NCBI GenBank assembly: GCA_012295275.1
Contig: CM022673.1
Coordinates: 8,472,811 to 8,536,810 of the forward strand
DNA from: Chrysomallon squamiferum
Lineage: Eukaryota > Mollusca > Gastropoda > Neomphalida > Peltospiridae
Length of the DNA: 64,000 nucleotides
Direction: 5' to 3'
Both the position numbers and the translations under genes were made by a program. Below the pieces are notes generated by a model. That model ran no database searches. It was not told the DNA's origin and was given only the letters and a program-made list of their open reading frames with translations. Shown in pieces: positions 43,922 to 57,219 of the stretch. Position 1 is the first letter of the stretch; each line of letters opens with the position of its first letter.

Positions 43922-45507
43922 TAAAAAAACAAAAAACATACCAACAAAATAACAAAAACAACAACCAAAAACCCAGTTTCTTTGAATAAAATGAAATACA
44001 GCAAGCCTGTTTATAACGACCATCATGCTAGGACAGAAATGTTAATTTAATTTGTGTTTCAAACCATTGTTTTATAGATTTATGGTTGTTACTTTTTTCT
44101 TTTTTTTTTTTTTTTCTGTGGTCCATGAAGCATTTACAGCTATAAAATTTAAAACTACATGGGTGGTATGAATGTGTGTGCTATTAAGACTGTACACTGT
44201 TGCTATATATAACATTAAAATGCATATATTCACAGTTTTTAAAGTTTAAGTTAGGATCAGTTGATAGTTTTTTTTTTTTTGTTAACATAATTTATGAGAA
44301 CAAAAATGTTTAGCAGATATTCTGTAGCAATATTTAATAATCACATCAATATGCAGTACTGAAAAGTAAGATCTAATCACAGAAAATAAAATTACAATAT
44401 TTATTATTAAAACATTTTCTAGGAAACAAATTATAATTTCAAAAAGACAAAATAAAATAAGTATATACGTGTATCTTTGTTCTCTCTATGTGTTTGTACT
44501 GGTTGCCACAAATAAGTGTAAGTTTCATTTGTCATTGTTTGGTTGGTTTCTGCTGATCATTAATAAATAAGAGATGCTTAAACACATTCCATGAAAAGAA
44601 GAGGCAGGATACAACTCTCAAAAAAAAATTTCAGTTCATTCTTATTAATTAATATTTAATGAAACCACACTTCCTTAATTATTCATCAGTTAATTATATA
44701 TGGGTTGTTTTTTGTAGGTTTCTTTTTGTTGTTGATTTTGATTTTATATGATATTTTATATGTGTGTCTGTGTTTTGATCCTAGTTTGTATGCATAAACT
44801 GGTTTTATAGGCATTCTAAGCTAAATATAAATATAAATAATGTATAAAGCTATGTTTTTTAACTGCTTATTGAGCAAGATGAAATAACTTTTGAAACAAA
44901 ATCTGTACCTATTTTTAGTAATTATTCATTAAAAATTTTCAGACAGAATACTTTTTTTCATTTATATTTATCTTTTTTGAAAACTGAAAATTAAATAATA
45001 AAAATTAAAAAAGAAATAAAGAAAAATCAGAGACAGAAGATTTGGCTCAAATAGAGTAAATATTGTTTGAATGTTTGATTTTAATGTTTATTAAACATAA
45101 CATCTGAATAAATTTTTATATTAACAATCTTATAATCTTTAATGATAGTTTAAGAAATGGCTACAGTAAGTAATTAAATTAAAAAGTAAATTACACATTT
45201 TGTCATTAAATAGAAGACCTGAGAGACGCAAGTTTAAATGGGAATGTGGTGAAAAAAAATTCAGTGTGTTACTTGTGTGTTTTGAAAATTATTTTGATTT
45301 GTAACTGTTTATTCAATTTAAAAACAAAACCAATATAAATGAGAGAAAAAAATTAGAGAAAATAAATATCTGGTAATAAGAGAAGGAAAAAAGGAAACGA
45401 ATTAAATACTTTTTCTCTTTTTTTTTTTTTTTTCTCTCTCTCTTTTTTTTTTAAAGCTACATCTGAAATAAATGTTAAAACAGCAAATTCTGTCTGAAGA
45501 TTTTCTG

Positions 45508-45926
45508 AAGTTGACACCCAGAAATATTTGCTTACAAAGTGTTTCCTTGTTGCTGTCAAATCAGGGAATCAGCATATTTTGTCTACTTGTAACAGTAATG
45601 CTGTATTTTCATGCACATGTAACAGAAAAAATAAATTAAATAAACTAGATGTCTCAAAGGCATGGCACCATTATCTTGGGTCATGCAAAGTGCATGTGCC
45701 TGCTAAGTGGATGAAGCACTTGCCAAAATGCATATAAACTTTCCTTTACTGATTGTAACTGAGAAGCGTAGCCTATGTCATTTCTCATATCATTATTAAA
45801 ATGTGTTGAAATGTTTATATGCAGATATTCATTTATTCATGTTTCACATATATATATTATATATTAGAGTTTGCCTATACTAGAGTTGGTTTTTAAAATA
45901 ATATTTATTTTAACCTCAGGAAATCA

Positions 45927-45962
<36 letters not shown>

Positions 45963-46150
45963 CTGATTTTTTAGAAAAAAAATGATTTCATTAATACATA
46001 AAAGAAAAAAACAAAAAGAAAACTATGCATACCAAATGTGACAAGTTGACACCAGAAAATATTTGTTTGAAGGTTGGCCCTATGATAACAGAACAAGTGT
46101 TTCCTTGTTTCTGTGTGACCAGTGAATCAACACATTTGTCAGGTTTCTGC
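45508..46150. repeat. Pair of diverged direct repeats
   Basis: AAGTTGACACC..AGAAA, followed later by GTGTTTCCTTGTT and GAATCA.CA..TTTGTC, occurs near 45508-45592 and again near 46043-46141. The second copy has about 28 extra bases. They look like fragments of one old repeat family or a local duplication. Confidence 0.6.
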
Positions 46151-46383
46151 TATATATTTGCATCTTTGTGTTTATATAATAACATGAACATAAATGAGCC
46201 AGCCTAAAAGGCAACAGGACGTAATTATATAGACGTGTGGATCAGGTTTTAAAATATTTTTCAGTTTGCCCAGAAGCAGAACTTTATTTTCATAGGTAGG
46301 AGTTTTCCATTCTGAAGTTTCTATTTTCTATTTCTTTTTTTTCTTTTTTTTTGTTCCCGTTTAAATTATTATTATTTTTGTTA

Positions 46384-46458
46384 TTACTACTACTACTACT
46401 ACTACTACTACTGCTGCTGCTACTACTACTGCTGCTACTACTATTGTTATTATTACTC

Positions 46459-46510
<52 letters not shown>
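46384..46510. repeat. (ACT)n/(GCT)n then (ATT)n array
   Basis: ACT repeats with GCT interruptions, followed by about 50 bp of ATT. The Ser- and Asn-rich frames on the other strand are repeat artefacts. Confidence 0.95.
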
Positions 46511-46511
<1 letters not shown>

Positions 46512-47159
46512 GCTATAAAGCAAGCAACTATTAACAATTGTAACATGTTGGTTATTTTGTATTTTTGTTCTTGTGGTTAATTGACTATTTGAATTTCTAA
46601 ATTTCACCAGTTTTATACAGAAAATGTTAATGTTACAAAGAAAAAACTGGATTTCATCTTTTATTAGTTTGCACTATTTACACTGAATTAATCAAACGTT
46701 CATATATAACATGATTATTTTTTTTAATTTACTTTTTAATTAAAAAAGAGAGAAAAAAACCCTGATAATAAATCTTTTTTCAAAGCAGTGAAAGCTTACT
46801 TATTCTATTTTTATCACTAATAAATCTCTACCATATTTTCAGTATGTATAATCTTACAAAAATTGATGTAATCACTTTCATGGATTTGAAATTCAAAGAA
46901 ATCTTGTATTTGTATTAAGTCTGAATATTAAGTACTGGGCTTGGATTAAATAGATTTTTTTTTCTCAGTTTATGTATCAATCAGTTGGTAAATACTTACA
47001 TAAAACGGTAATCAGTAGCTAAAAACTTTGTTCAGATTGTCACAGATTTTAAAATGCAGTGTTTGAGATCAGAATTGCAAGGATGAAACAAAACAAAATA
47101 AGTAAAAATAATACTAAAATAAAAGAAATAAAATAAATAAATTTAAAAAAGTAATAAAA

Positions 47160-47179
47160 TAAACAAAACAAAACAAAAC

Positions 47180-47210
<31 letters not shown>

Positions 47211-47317
47211 CAAAACAAAAACAAAACAAAACAAAACAAAACAAAACAAAACAAAACAAAACAAAACAAAACAAAACAAAACAAAATAAAACAAAACAAA
47301 ACAAAACAAAACAAAAC
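47160..47317. repeat. (AAAAC)n pentanucleotide array
   Basis: About 158 bp of AAAAC with a few one-base indels. It is the only long pentanucleotide array in the window. Phe/Leu/Cys-rich frames on the - strand come from it. Confidence 0.95.
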
Positions 47318-47976
47318 ACAAACAGTAACAATAAAGCTGTTTTATAATCATCATATAAATCCTATTCAACAAAGCTGTTGCTATCAGCTGTTGCACTTTT
47401 AGTTTACTGGGCTATGACACTGTAATCAAAGAATGACATCACTGATACACTTACTCTAAGAGTATTTAAAAAAATAAAGAGACATTGTTCACTTCAAACA
47501 ACATATACCTGTATGTCACAAACAGACGTTACCTTAGCATCCTGTTGTCTGACTTGAACTAGTGCGATTTGTTTGTGTATTTAGTGGGTTACTCTCTCCT
47601 GTTTCTACATGCCTCGATAAATGAGCAATTATACTTTAGGAAAATCTTGTTACAGGCTCAAACTTTGAGCCGATCAACGCACCGTGCAGTGCTTCCAGTT
47701 AATCAACTTTGGCTTGTGTGTATTTACTGCCAGATTGCTGGTGTTGTCTCTCAGTGCTTAACATCCCTCTGTTTTGGTTAATGTCTGTCTGATGTGCTGT
47801 TTGTTGGCATGGGCAATAATTGGGCAAGGAGCCTATGAGAGAGATACCAAGGAACAACAGCATTATGCTGCGTCAGATTTTTTTTTTTTTTTTTTTAAAA
47901 CAACATTTATGCAGCCACAGGTTCTGTAGTTTTTGCTTCAGTGAGTTTTGATTTTTGTCATTAACCCCATTTATTA

Positions 47977-48008
<32 letters not shown>

Positions 48009-50200
48009 CTTCTTTATTTAATAATAATAATAATAATAATGATGATGATGATGATGGTGATGATAATAATATTACTACTTTTATTATTGTTATTATTTTT
48101 TTTTTTTATCAGTTTTATATTCTCTCCATGCTTAATGTTGTCAGTGACCTTACCTCTGTGACCAGAGGCTTGTTGATAGATTCATCACAACTGTAGCATG
48201 TTATGACAAAGTGAGGATGGGTTTGTGTTGGTGTTTTCTCTCAGTGTTTTGTCTAGACAGGTCATCATAAACTACACATAATTATGTAGATTATATCTGT
48301 GTAACAAAACAATTGAGAAAAAAACCCCGTAGATAACATCTGTATACAAAATAATGCTGATAAAATCTGTGTAAGGAAATATGTGAGTTGGGTATTATTA
48401 TTATTACCTGTGTGTATGTGCACATTCAGTTTCTGGGAGTGTTATGCTCGTTTTTATTGATTTTTTTTCTTATGAGTTTATTTTAGTAGTCATACCTGAA
48501 TCATTTAAGTATAATGAATGTCCACATTAATCGTTTGTTAGAAGGATTGCAAATATTAATTATTTACTGTTAGGAGTCTATTAATCATTCTTTAGTCACT
48601 AAGCATAACACATGCTATAGGGTAATTAACAAATGAAATAAATGTAACATGTAACTGATATGTAACTGATATATTGTTATATATATATATATATATACAC
48701 ACACTTATTTTGAATCTGAAAATTATAAATTTTATTTGTGGAATGGATTAATAATTTTGGATTTCTGTGATATTACTATTAAAGACCTTTGATGGGATTA
48801 CCAATTCTCAGGTAAGTACAGATTTGTCCCTGTTAGAATGTACATCATATGTTGGGCATAGTATTGCTTGTGAATGGGTAGAAGAATTAAGTCATGTCTG
48901 AAAAGGGTAGTTTTCTGAATTGTAGAGGCTGAATATTTTTCATGCATGAGTGGATATAATTGTACAACGTCTAACTGTCAGTATTACACTGTGGGTGATA
49001 TAGCCTGTTATTTACGTTGACCTAATTATTAAAATGATTAGTGTTGAACTGGGTGTGATCATTCACGTATGTATTGACGTATGAGGGATTAGCAGGTTAT
49101 ATATTATTATTTACAGGTAAATTAGTAACACCTGTCAGATTTCTACAGTAAATAATTACACCTGGTCAGGACTAACATGCTTTGTGAAATCTGAAAGTAG
49201 CTACGTATGTACTTTATTTATTTTAAATATGATTATTTGTAGTTATTTAAATTTATATGTAGGTGTGTATGTATGTGTGTGTTTGAATGGACAGACATCA
49301 TATTCATGTATTTGTATAATTTTGTATAATTTTAGAAAAATGGTCGTTAAGTTTACTTTTTGTCGTGTATTTATTGTTACAACAGTAGTATTAATATTAC
49401 TGCTTCATGGTCAAAACAAGGAATCACTATTGATTTAAATGATTTTGTTATGTTTCTTTTTGAAGATTTTGTTTAAAAAATAAGGAAACAATAATAAAAA
49501 CAAAACAAGTTTAACTGTGTGCAAAGTTACAAAGGTTCTATAAAATGTTAACTGTTTATATAGTGATATATAAAATAAATAACAAATATCTGTGCTCCCA
49601 ATGTTAATTCTTCTCCAGTTAATGAAGAAAATTGAACAGTTGTAATTTTTATAAACAAAAAAATATATCTGAATTATTTATTTATTCAAAATGTTTTTAG
49701 TTGTTATATCTTAATAATAATTTTATAATTTTACTACAAGGAATTCATTGAATTTTTTAAATCATTATTTTTTTAACCATAATATATATTTATTTTTTTT
49801 TTTTATTTTATTATTAATAAAGACATTATTTCAGTCATTTGAAGAACAGTTGGCGAGTTAAATATATTTTGTCTTTATCATTTTTTTATTTTTTTTATCT
49901 CATGTTATCAAGTTTTTTTCTGAATGTACTTTCCTGTCAAACAAATAGAATATTGTGCTGCTTTTTATGCCTGACTGAATCATAATTAAGATGTTGTCAT
50001 TCATTGTGTTCTGTTCCACGACAGTGGACAACAAATACAGTCATGTGAAAAATCAAGTATTCTTTATTCAGACAGATTTCATCTTGTCTAAGTCTCGTCT
50101 GTGTGCATGTATATTTATTTTTCTATGTGTATTTGTACATATGTGTGTGTTTGTGTGTGTGTGTATGAATGTATGTATGTTAGCATATATATATATACAC

Positions 50201-50331
50201 ATATACATACACACACACACACACACACACACATATATTATAAATATAGGTGTGTGTGTGTGTGTGTGTGTGTAATTATGTCTGATGGTAAGTATATGAG
50301 CTATTACATGAAAAATGTTAAATATGTTTGT

Positions 50332-50382
<51 letters not shown>

Positions 50383-50429
50383 TATGTCTGATGGTAAATA
50401 TATGAGCTATTATATGAAAAATGTTAAGG

Positions 50430-50490
<61 letters not shown>
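50201..50490. repeat. (CA)n/(GT)n cluster with duplicated spacer
   Basis: CA at about 50210-50232, then GT runs at about 50250-50273, 50335-50379 and 50440-50489. The GT runs are separated by two near-identical spacers (TAATTATGTCTGATGGTAAR and onward), starting about 50273 and 50379. Confidence 0.9.
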
Positions 50491-50492
<2 letters not shown>

Positions 50493-50559
50493 GAATGGAG
50501 CAAAAAAACAAAAAAATTAAAAAATTGTTTAAATTCACTAGGGACATTCTCTGGTTTGT

Positions 50560-51000
50560 ATAACAAAATGGATATTTCTAAAAATGTCTCTTCAGTTACA
50601 CCACGGACATGAACAGTAGTGAGAATCGCTAAATACATATTTGCCTTTTGGAACTCTTAAAATAACCTGTCTCATTACTTGCTTAAAAGTCAGCTCTCTG
50701 TTTAAAGTCATTGAGTTTTAATCGCTTTAACTATTGATCAGAAAAAATTCACAAAAATATTTTAGTGCAAAGATGAAGATCTTCTAGCCCTCCACGTTGT
50801 AAGTTTGTAGCATTCTCGGCTGCCTGTTTGAACATCAGCAGACTTGTGCGAAGGACGATGTATTGATCTGCTCGTTGTTGTTGTTGTAGTTTATGTTCTG
50901 TGGCAGTGGGAACTCTCTCAGTATTGATCATAGTTCATCTGAAGATAAGAACATAACAAGATACATATGTATGTATTAACAGATTTGGTGGCAGCAGTGG
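50560..51000 (+). mobile_element. Possible LTR retrotransposon remnant with a tRNA-Leu-like primer site
   Basis: TTTGGTGGCAGCAGTGGGAT near 50982-51001 resembles the primer-binding site TGGTGTCAGAAGTGGGAT, complementary to a tRNA-Leu 3' end, with about two mismatches. The base composition of the 400 bp upstream differs from its surroundings and could be an LTR ending ...TTAACA. No gag or pol frame follows. The left boundary is only a guess. A 60-codon minus-strand frame at 50749-50931 lies within it and is probably not a gene. Confidence 0.3.
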
Positions 51001-52034
51001 GATTGCTACGTGTATACTTGAAGTCTGTGTATTTTATTCGTGTGTCACAAAAGCACTGCTGAATTTAAGGGTTAACAAACTGGTTGTATTTCTTGTGAGT
51101 ATTAAAGTAACAGTACTTTATAGCTTGGTGAATGAGCTTGTAAATCAACCAGACATTACAAAGTTATGATGTATACATGTTTATATGTATGTGTGTAGAT
51201 GTATTTAGTTTCACAATGTAAAAACAAAAAAAAAGTTACAGAACTGTTTTCAACGCATAATAATGACTACATTAGCTTAGTCAGCATGTGAATGTCATAA
51301 AGTTGAAAAGGCTTTATTTGGATTGAATTTTTTTTGTTGAACCTGAACATTTGATCATCTGAAGTGTGTGGGTGCATAACTAATATGACTTAACTCCAGT
51401 GATTCAAGCTAGCCAGGTTGTGACTAAGTTCATCTTGCGGTATATTCATATTTATGTCTTTACTCCAGCACTATGCATGATAGGTATTCTGATTGTTGGC
51501 CTGTCTTTGCATTATTCACATTAACAGAAATGTTGTTGATATTTTCTGTCATTCGTAATCATTAAAAAAGAAAAAAAGAAAAAGAAAAGTAAAACAGCTG
51601 TAAAAATCCAATACTCAGTATGTAAATACTAAAAAATAGGAATGAATTTCTTCTTTTTTTTTCTTCTTTTTTTCTTTCTGTCTAAATTTCTCTTTTATTA
51701 AAAAAAAATTCTTTTACATAAAAAAAAATTAAAAAAATATGTTTGCAAATCAAAGAGAAAGTGCAGATTATCAGTATTAATTTTTTTAATTTTTTTTTCT
51801 TAAAGTTCTTTCCTGTTTGGGTATGTACAGATGGAAATGACAGATTTTTAACAACACTGCTCTTTAACCTAGTGATTATATTAGTGGAGGAGTTTAAAAC
51901 TTCATTTATGTTTATACAAATCTGTGAATTATTTATTCACCCTCACAGTCAATCATTTGTTCAAAATTAATAAATTTGTTTTAATTTTATTTATTCCAGA
52001 CTGACATTTTAGCGACAAACTGACAAATCGGACA

Positions 52035-52121
52035 ATGTGTGCAAAGAAGAAGTAAATGTGTTTGCAGCAACTTGAAGCCTATTTGGACAAGATGAACACA
52101 AAACATTTGCCTTGTGCTTGA
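52035..52121 (+). promoter_or_regulatory. Upstream ORFs in the TMEM198 leader
   Basis: The TMEM198 exon appears to start at an acceptor (AG at 51998-51999). Before the main ATG lie a six-codon uORF (52035-52055) and a 21-codon uORF (52056-52121, with a second in-frame ATG at 52092). Both end before the main start at 52146. Such uORFs often lower translation; this is inferred. Confidence 0.5.
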
Positions 52122-52145
52122 ACAGAAAATATTGCTAATCCAAAA

Positions 52146-54640
52146 ATGTCCACTGAAGCTGTACCTACAACACCGCCTGCAGCCATTACAACAGGCAACG
52201 TGACGTATGCAGTGCCAACATGGAATACAACACCATGGGACCCACAGCTGACAGATAGGTGTGAACACATCAGAACCGACTACAACATCGCCACAGCGGT
52301 CATTTGCGTTATGTGTTTCATATTCGGCATTCTCTACACCTTCTTTGGTAACAACAGATTTTTTTTTTTTTTGTGTTTTTTTTAAACATGTTTTTTGATA
52401 TTACAGTTTTAAAAATATGTAGATAACAGGATGATGAAGACTGTGGTAATGAAACATTCATTAACAGTCTTTCCCTTCTCAGACCAGACCCACCAACCCA
52501 ATTAGTTTAATACTTTTATCTTCCACAAATTAATCTTCGTCTAACCACATAATACACATACTTATTTCAACTCACTGAATAACGAATAAGACAAGTATAA
52601 GACAAGATTTTAATAATTTATTAAACTGTAATTAGGTAATCGTTATCAGCATATATTTTTTTTTATTATTGGTTAATTATCTAACAGAAGACTGTTATTT
52701 GCAGACAGTTGCTAAAAACCGTAAAATTAAGTTAAAAATATCTACAGACACTTTTTATTTAATTGTCCCAGCACTTAATATATATGCATACCATTTTTAT
52801 TTAATTATAACCAACATTAATTTTTATATTTTTTTCCAGGCTACAGGTTCTTCAAAGCTGTAATGTTCATGACTGGATTCATTTTTGGATCGGTTCTTGT
52901 TTACATGATTTGCTTGGAGGAAGAAATTCTGCCACCAGAGGGCAATGCTGGTGTCGCTATTGGTGCTGGTATTCTGTGTGGACTAATTACAATGCTGGTG
53001 CAGTACGTTGGACTCTTCCTCACAGGATTCCATCTTGGAGTTGCCATTGGTGCTGGTGTACTTATTGTACTGGAACAGTTCATGCACCCAATGACCAAGT
53101 GGGTACCCATTGGTGTCCTAGTGGGAACTGGGATTTTCCTCGCCGTCCTTATTTTAAAACTACAGAAAAGTTTGACTATTCTTGGGACCAGTATTTTCGG
53201 TGGAGGCCTCATGGTAGCCTTTTTAGATTATTTCATAGAAAAATTTGTTATGGTCATCTATGTGTGGGACAGGATAAAGGGAGAGTACTCCGATCCAGTG
53301 TGTTGGTACAGTTGGATTATCTTGGGTTGCTGGCCCTTCTGTTTTGTTGTTGGATCTGTGACTCAGTGGAGAATAACTGGACAGGGAATTGATCACAGAG
53401 AAGGTAAAATGTTACAGAAACACATTTTTATTATTATACCATGTTTTATTTTTTTATCTGTACGCTTTATTTTATTATGTCAGTTTCTTCGTAACATTTA
53501 TTTTTTATGTTTATAATAATGAAGCTGCATTTTTTTTATCCTCATAACAATAATAGTTTTATCATTTATATCTTTTTCGATGCAGTCATTTTTATGATTA
53601 TTATTATTTTTATTTTATTTTATTTTATTTTTTTTTACACACACAATATACAGTTATAAAAGTACTTTATTTAGATTTCTTTGTGGTTTTGTTTTTTTCA
53701 GTATTACATGGCAACAGAACTAAACACGTGAATCTGAAACGTTTGCGAATGAGAGAGCGGAGAGATGCTCAGCACTCACGATATCGTCACCTGTATCAAG
53801 TGAGGCGTGTCAACGGTGACGTAATAGCACAGGTGAGTTTGATTCGTGCATTTCATGTTTTAAAAAAACCAGAAATAAATAAATATTTTAAAATCTCTTG
53901 ACGTTTTTTAAAAATGAAAATAATTGTTGTAGTATATAAATTCATATATAGGTGCATTAGTATTTTTCTTAAGACACATAACAAATGTATTTTATATATA
54001 ACCAGTATAATGATAAATCTCATGTTGGTGTCAGTGTTACTGAATGGTTTGTTTTTACACATCCTTTGTGTAATATAGATAGTTTAATCAGTATTGTTGT
54101 GTAACTATTGCTAAGACTGCTGAAGAAGAAAGGAACAAATGTTTTAGAAGAGAAAAGCAATATCTGTTTCCATATTTCAGAACCTGACAGTTAACCATTT
54201 TTAAAGTTTTATTAATAAATCTTTAGTAATAAATCAATCAATAAATAAATAAAATATTAAATAAATCAATCAATAAATAAATAAAATATTAAATAAATAG
54301 AAGATATTTTAAAATAAGTTTGTAAAATAATAATAACAATAAAAAGGTATTTTAAAACTTTCATCAGTTTTTATTAAGTACTAGTATACATTTCAAAATT
54401 CTAAAAATTTATTACAAGAATCACTTTCTCAGTTCGTTCTCATTTTGATACTGCATAAATAAACACCAATACAAACAAGTATATCTGATGTATTGCCCTA
54501 CTGACTGATGTAACTGTTTTTTTTTTCAGAGCTACATTCACAGCGTACAACACAAACTTTCCCCTGCATTGCGCAGCCTCACATCACCACAGTCCACTGA
54601 CCTCGAAAGTGCCAACACCACTCTGACACAGGTGCCTTGA
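52146..54640 (+). CDS. TMEM198: Transmembrane protein 198 (DUF4203)
   Basis: A seven-helix membrane protein; in vertebrates TMEM198 acts with LRP6 and casein kinase in Wnt signalling. Four coding exons with matching phases: 52146-52347, 52840-53403, 53702-53832 and 54530-54640 (TGA), giving 335 residues against about 360 in human. The N-terminal region holds N-glycosylation sequons (NVT, NTT) before the first helix (IATAVICVMCFIFGILY). The large second exon carries the remaining helices, including the glycine-rich GILCGLITMLVQYVGLFLTG typical of DUF4203. The cytoplasmic tail is basic (KRLRMRERRD) and has the family block RRVNGDVIAQSYIHS. The start ATG follows two short uORFs. Recognition is strong; the role in Wnt signalling is carried over from vertebrates. 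Confidence 0.95.
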
Positions 54641-54671
54641 TTCACTTTATGCAATCACGGAGGCAACAACT

Positions 54672-54702
<31 letters not shown>

Positions 54703-55382
54703 TAACATCCCACAGGATGAACGACACTTTATTTCACAAAGGGATGGTGTTACGTTTGCGTTATTGAAGAATGATTTGACAACCTACTCAGGCCCATTAA
54801 AAAGATTTAAAAAAAATAATAATAATAATAATTATAATAAAAGAGGAAAAGGAAAATGCAAGCTTACATATCATTTGTGGCATTAAGTCCATGTCATTTT
54901 TTTTTTTTTTTTTCCATTATCCAACATAGACAGAGAGAATGCTAAACTCCAAGTAAGCTGTAGATTTTATTATTATTTTATTTGGGGCTTTGGCACAGGA
55001 TGAAAGTCTTGATGATGCTGGTTGAGATGATTAAATGATTATTTCATTAACCATTCACTGTAAAAGATGAAACAGAGGACTGTCTGTCTCAATTGTGGTT
55101 GTGTAATGGTTCACTTCACAGATTATCTTGGTGTGCATTCATTAATCATTAATAGCTGACAATGATACCTACACATACACGTGTGTGTGTGTATGTTTAT
55201 AATATACACTGAGTATCCCCAAAATCAGAACCTATGACTAAAATATTTAGTATCAAGTATTTACCGAGATAATTGAATTAACTGTTAATTATTATGCATA
55301 AACCTTTTGGTTTTATTAAAAATGATTATTTGATGCAGATTGTTATCAATATTGCGATATTATTATGGAAATTAAAAAAAAA

Positions 55383-55416
<34 letters not shown>

Positions 55417-55915
55417 TAAAATAAAATAAATTTAAAAAATAAATAATAAAAATAAATAAATAAATTAAAAATAAATGAATTTGCATTATTCATGCTTTCA
55501 GGTACTGTGTCTACAGTTTATAAGAGATAAATCAGTGATACTGTGAGATAGTTACTGCATACATTTTATCAGACATTTCATATCATCTCTGCGTACCGCT
55601 TACTGTAGAATTATACAAATTTACTTGTACATACATTTAAGCAAAAGTAATAATGTCACTTTGTTTTTGCTGGTGTTTTTTTGTTTGTTTCTTTGTTTTG
55701 TTAGGATTTTTTAATGTAAAATTAGTTGGTTGTGTTGATTCTACAGAATACAAGAGCTGAATTTCAGAAAGAACATAAATGTTAAGTATTAATTTCGTAT
55801 GACCATGTACTTTATTAGTGATTTCTTTATCTAAAAAAAAAATAATCATTAAAATCATTTTATTTATTATTGATAAAGAAAAGGACATTTATTAGAGTTA
55901 CTGATTTTTATTTTA

Positions 55916-55946
<31 letters not shown>

Positions 55947-57178
55947 AGTATATTAATTGAAATCCAAGGTTATCTTCAAAGTATGGTGAATGTAATTAAA
56001 CAATTTTAAAGTTTTATACAGAACTTCATTAATATTAGATAATTATAATGTTGTTGTAAACATTTTCAGAAATGTTTTTTTTATTTCAATAATGAGAATC
56101 ATAATGGTTAATATTAGTTTTACATGACAGTAGAATCCTATACCACCTTGTCAAGGAATAGTGTTAACATTGTTTTATTGTAACAGGTTATTTTAAATGT
56201 GTATAAGTTATTATATTTTGCATGGGCAACAGATTTGTTATATTTACTAATTTTTTTTTTTTTTTCTTCCCGTCTTTGCTAAACATTTAAATATAGATAT
56301 ATTCAGTTATTGTCAAAGTAAGAATGCCCTTAATCATGCTTATTATAAATCATACTTTATTTATTGTTTTTGTTTTTATTAATTTATTTTATTTATTTAT
56401 TTATTTATTCATTCATTTATTTATTATAGCTTTATGTAATTAATTTATTATTTGTGTATTTGTTTGGTAGGTGAAAGGAGTGAGTTGAAGGCACTTGAAT
56501 TCTAACTCACTGTATCTTTGTATCAAGATTCATGTACATATGTATATGTGTATAATATCAGCAGTATTTTCTACTGTTTTTGTACTTAATTTCATTTCAT
56601 AGGTGCTTAAAAAAATCATATCTTAGATCCAGCTCAAATTAATGATATAGACGGAATATTTGTGTTATTTTCAAAGGTTTTACTTTTAGCTTGCTGTTTG
56701 CCTAGTTTGGATTCAGAATGACAAATGTGCTTGAACTATTTTGCACCTCTTTTTATAACAAAAATGGCCCATTTAATATGGATATTAAAAAATGGACCAA
56801 GTTTTATTTAAACATAAGCAGTGATTTATTTTATGGTGTAATGCATGTGTATTTTTTTGTGTTTTTTTGTTTTGTTTTTTTTTTTTTTTTCTTAAAGGAA
56901 TGTTACTGTGATAAATTTTTTGAATTTGTTTTTGTTTTGATTGTGTGAATCTTTTTATTTTTCTTGTCATTTCAATTGCATTTTTTGTAAAAAATTTCTT
57001 AATTTATGTTTTTATATTTTGTGCCATTTATGTGTTTATCATTGCTGTACAGTATTTTCAGTACAGAGGCATTTGTAACTACTGCTTAGCAAGTAGATAA
57101 GTAATACAATCATTCATAGCAATTTATATTTAATAATTTATACTGACAGTATAGCTTGATGTTGCTGATAGTTTATGT

Positions 57179-57219
<41 letters not shown>

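Larger units (their letters stand above)
34415..51999. other. Long gene-poor region, possible 5' region of TMEM198
   Basis: About 17.6 kb without a supported coding exon on either strand. The left edge is the promoter side of the VOPP1-like gene and the right edge the 5' side of TMEM198, so this is a divergent intergenic region. It could hold 5' UTR exons and enhancers. GC-richer islands lie at about 40057-40265 and 47515-47790. Microsatellites are AAT 34642-34675, GT 34835-34877 and 35548-35600, ATT 40572-40614, AAT 43885-43920, CA 45929-45958 and AAT/GAT 48021-48072. Confidence 0.6.

Noticed and set aside
47049-47396. 115-codon Phe/Cys/Leu frame on the - strand
   Set aside because: Translation of the AAAAC array.
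50749-50931. 60-codon minus-strand frame, MINTERVPTATEHK at its start
   Set aside because: Amino-acid composition is plausible, but there is no homologue I recognise. It lies inside a possible LTR, so I do not call it a gene.
52910-53392. 160-codon second frame and the 103-codon opposite-strand frame within TMEM198
   Set aside because: Shadows of the large TMEM198 exon; the true frame has the seven helices and matching exon phases.
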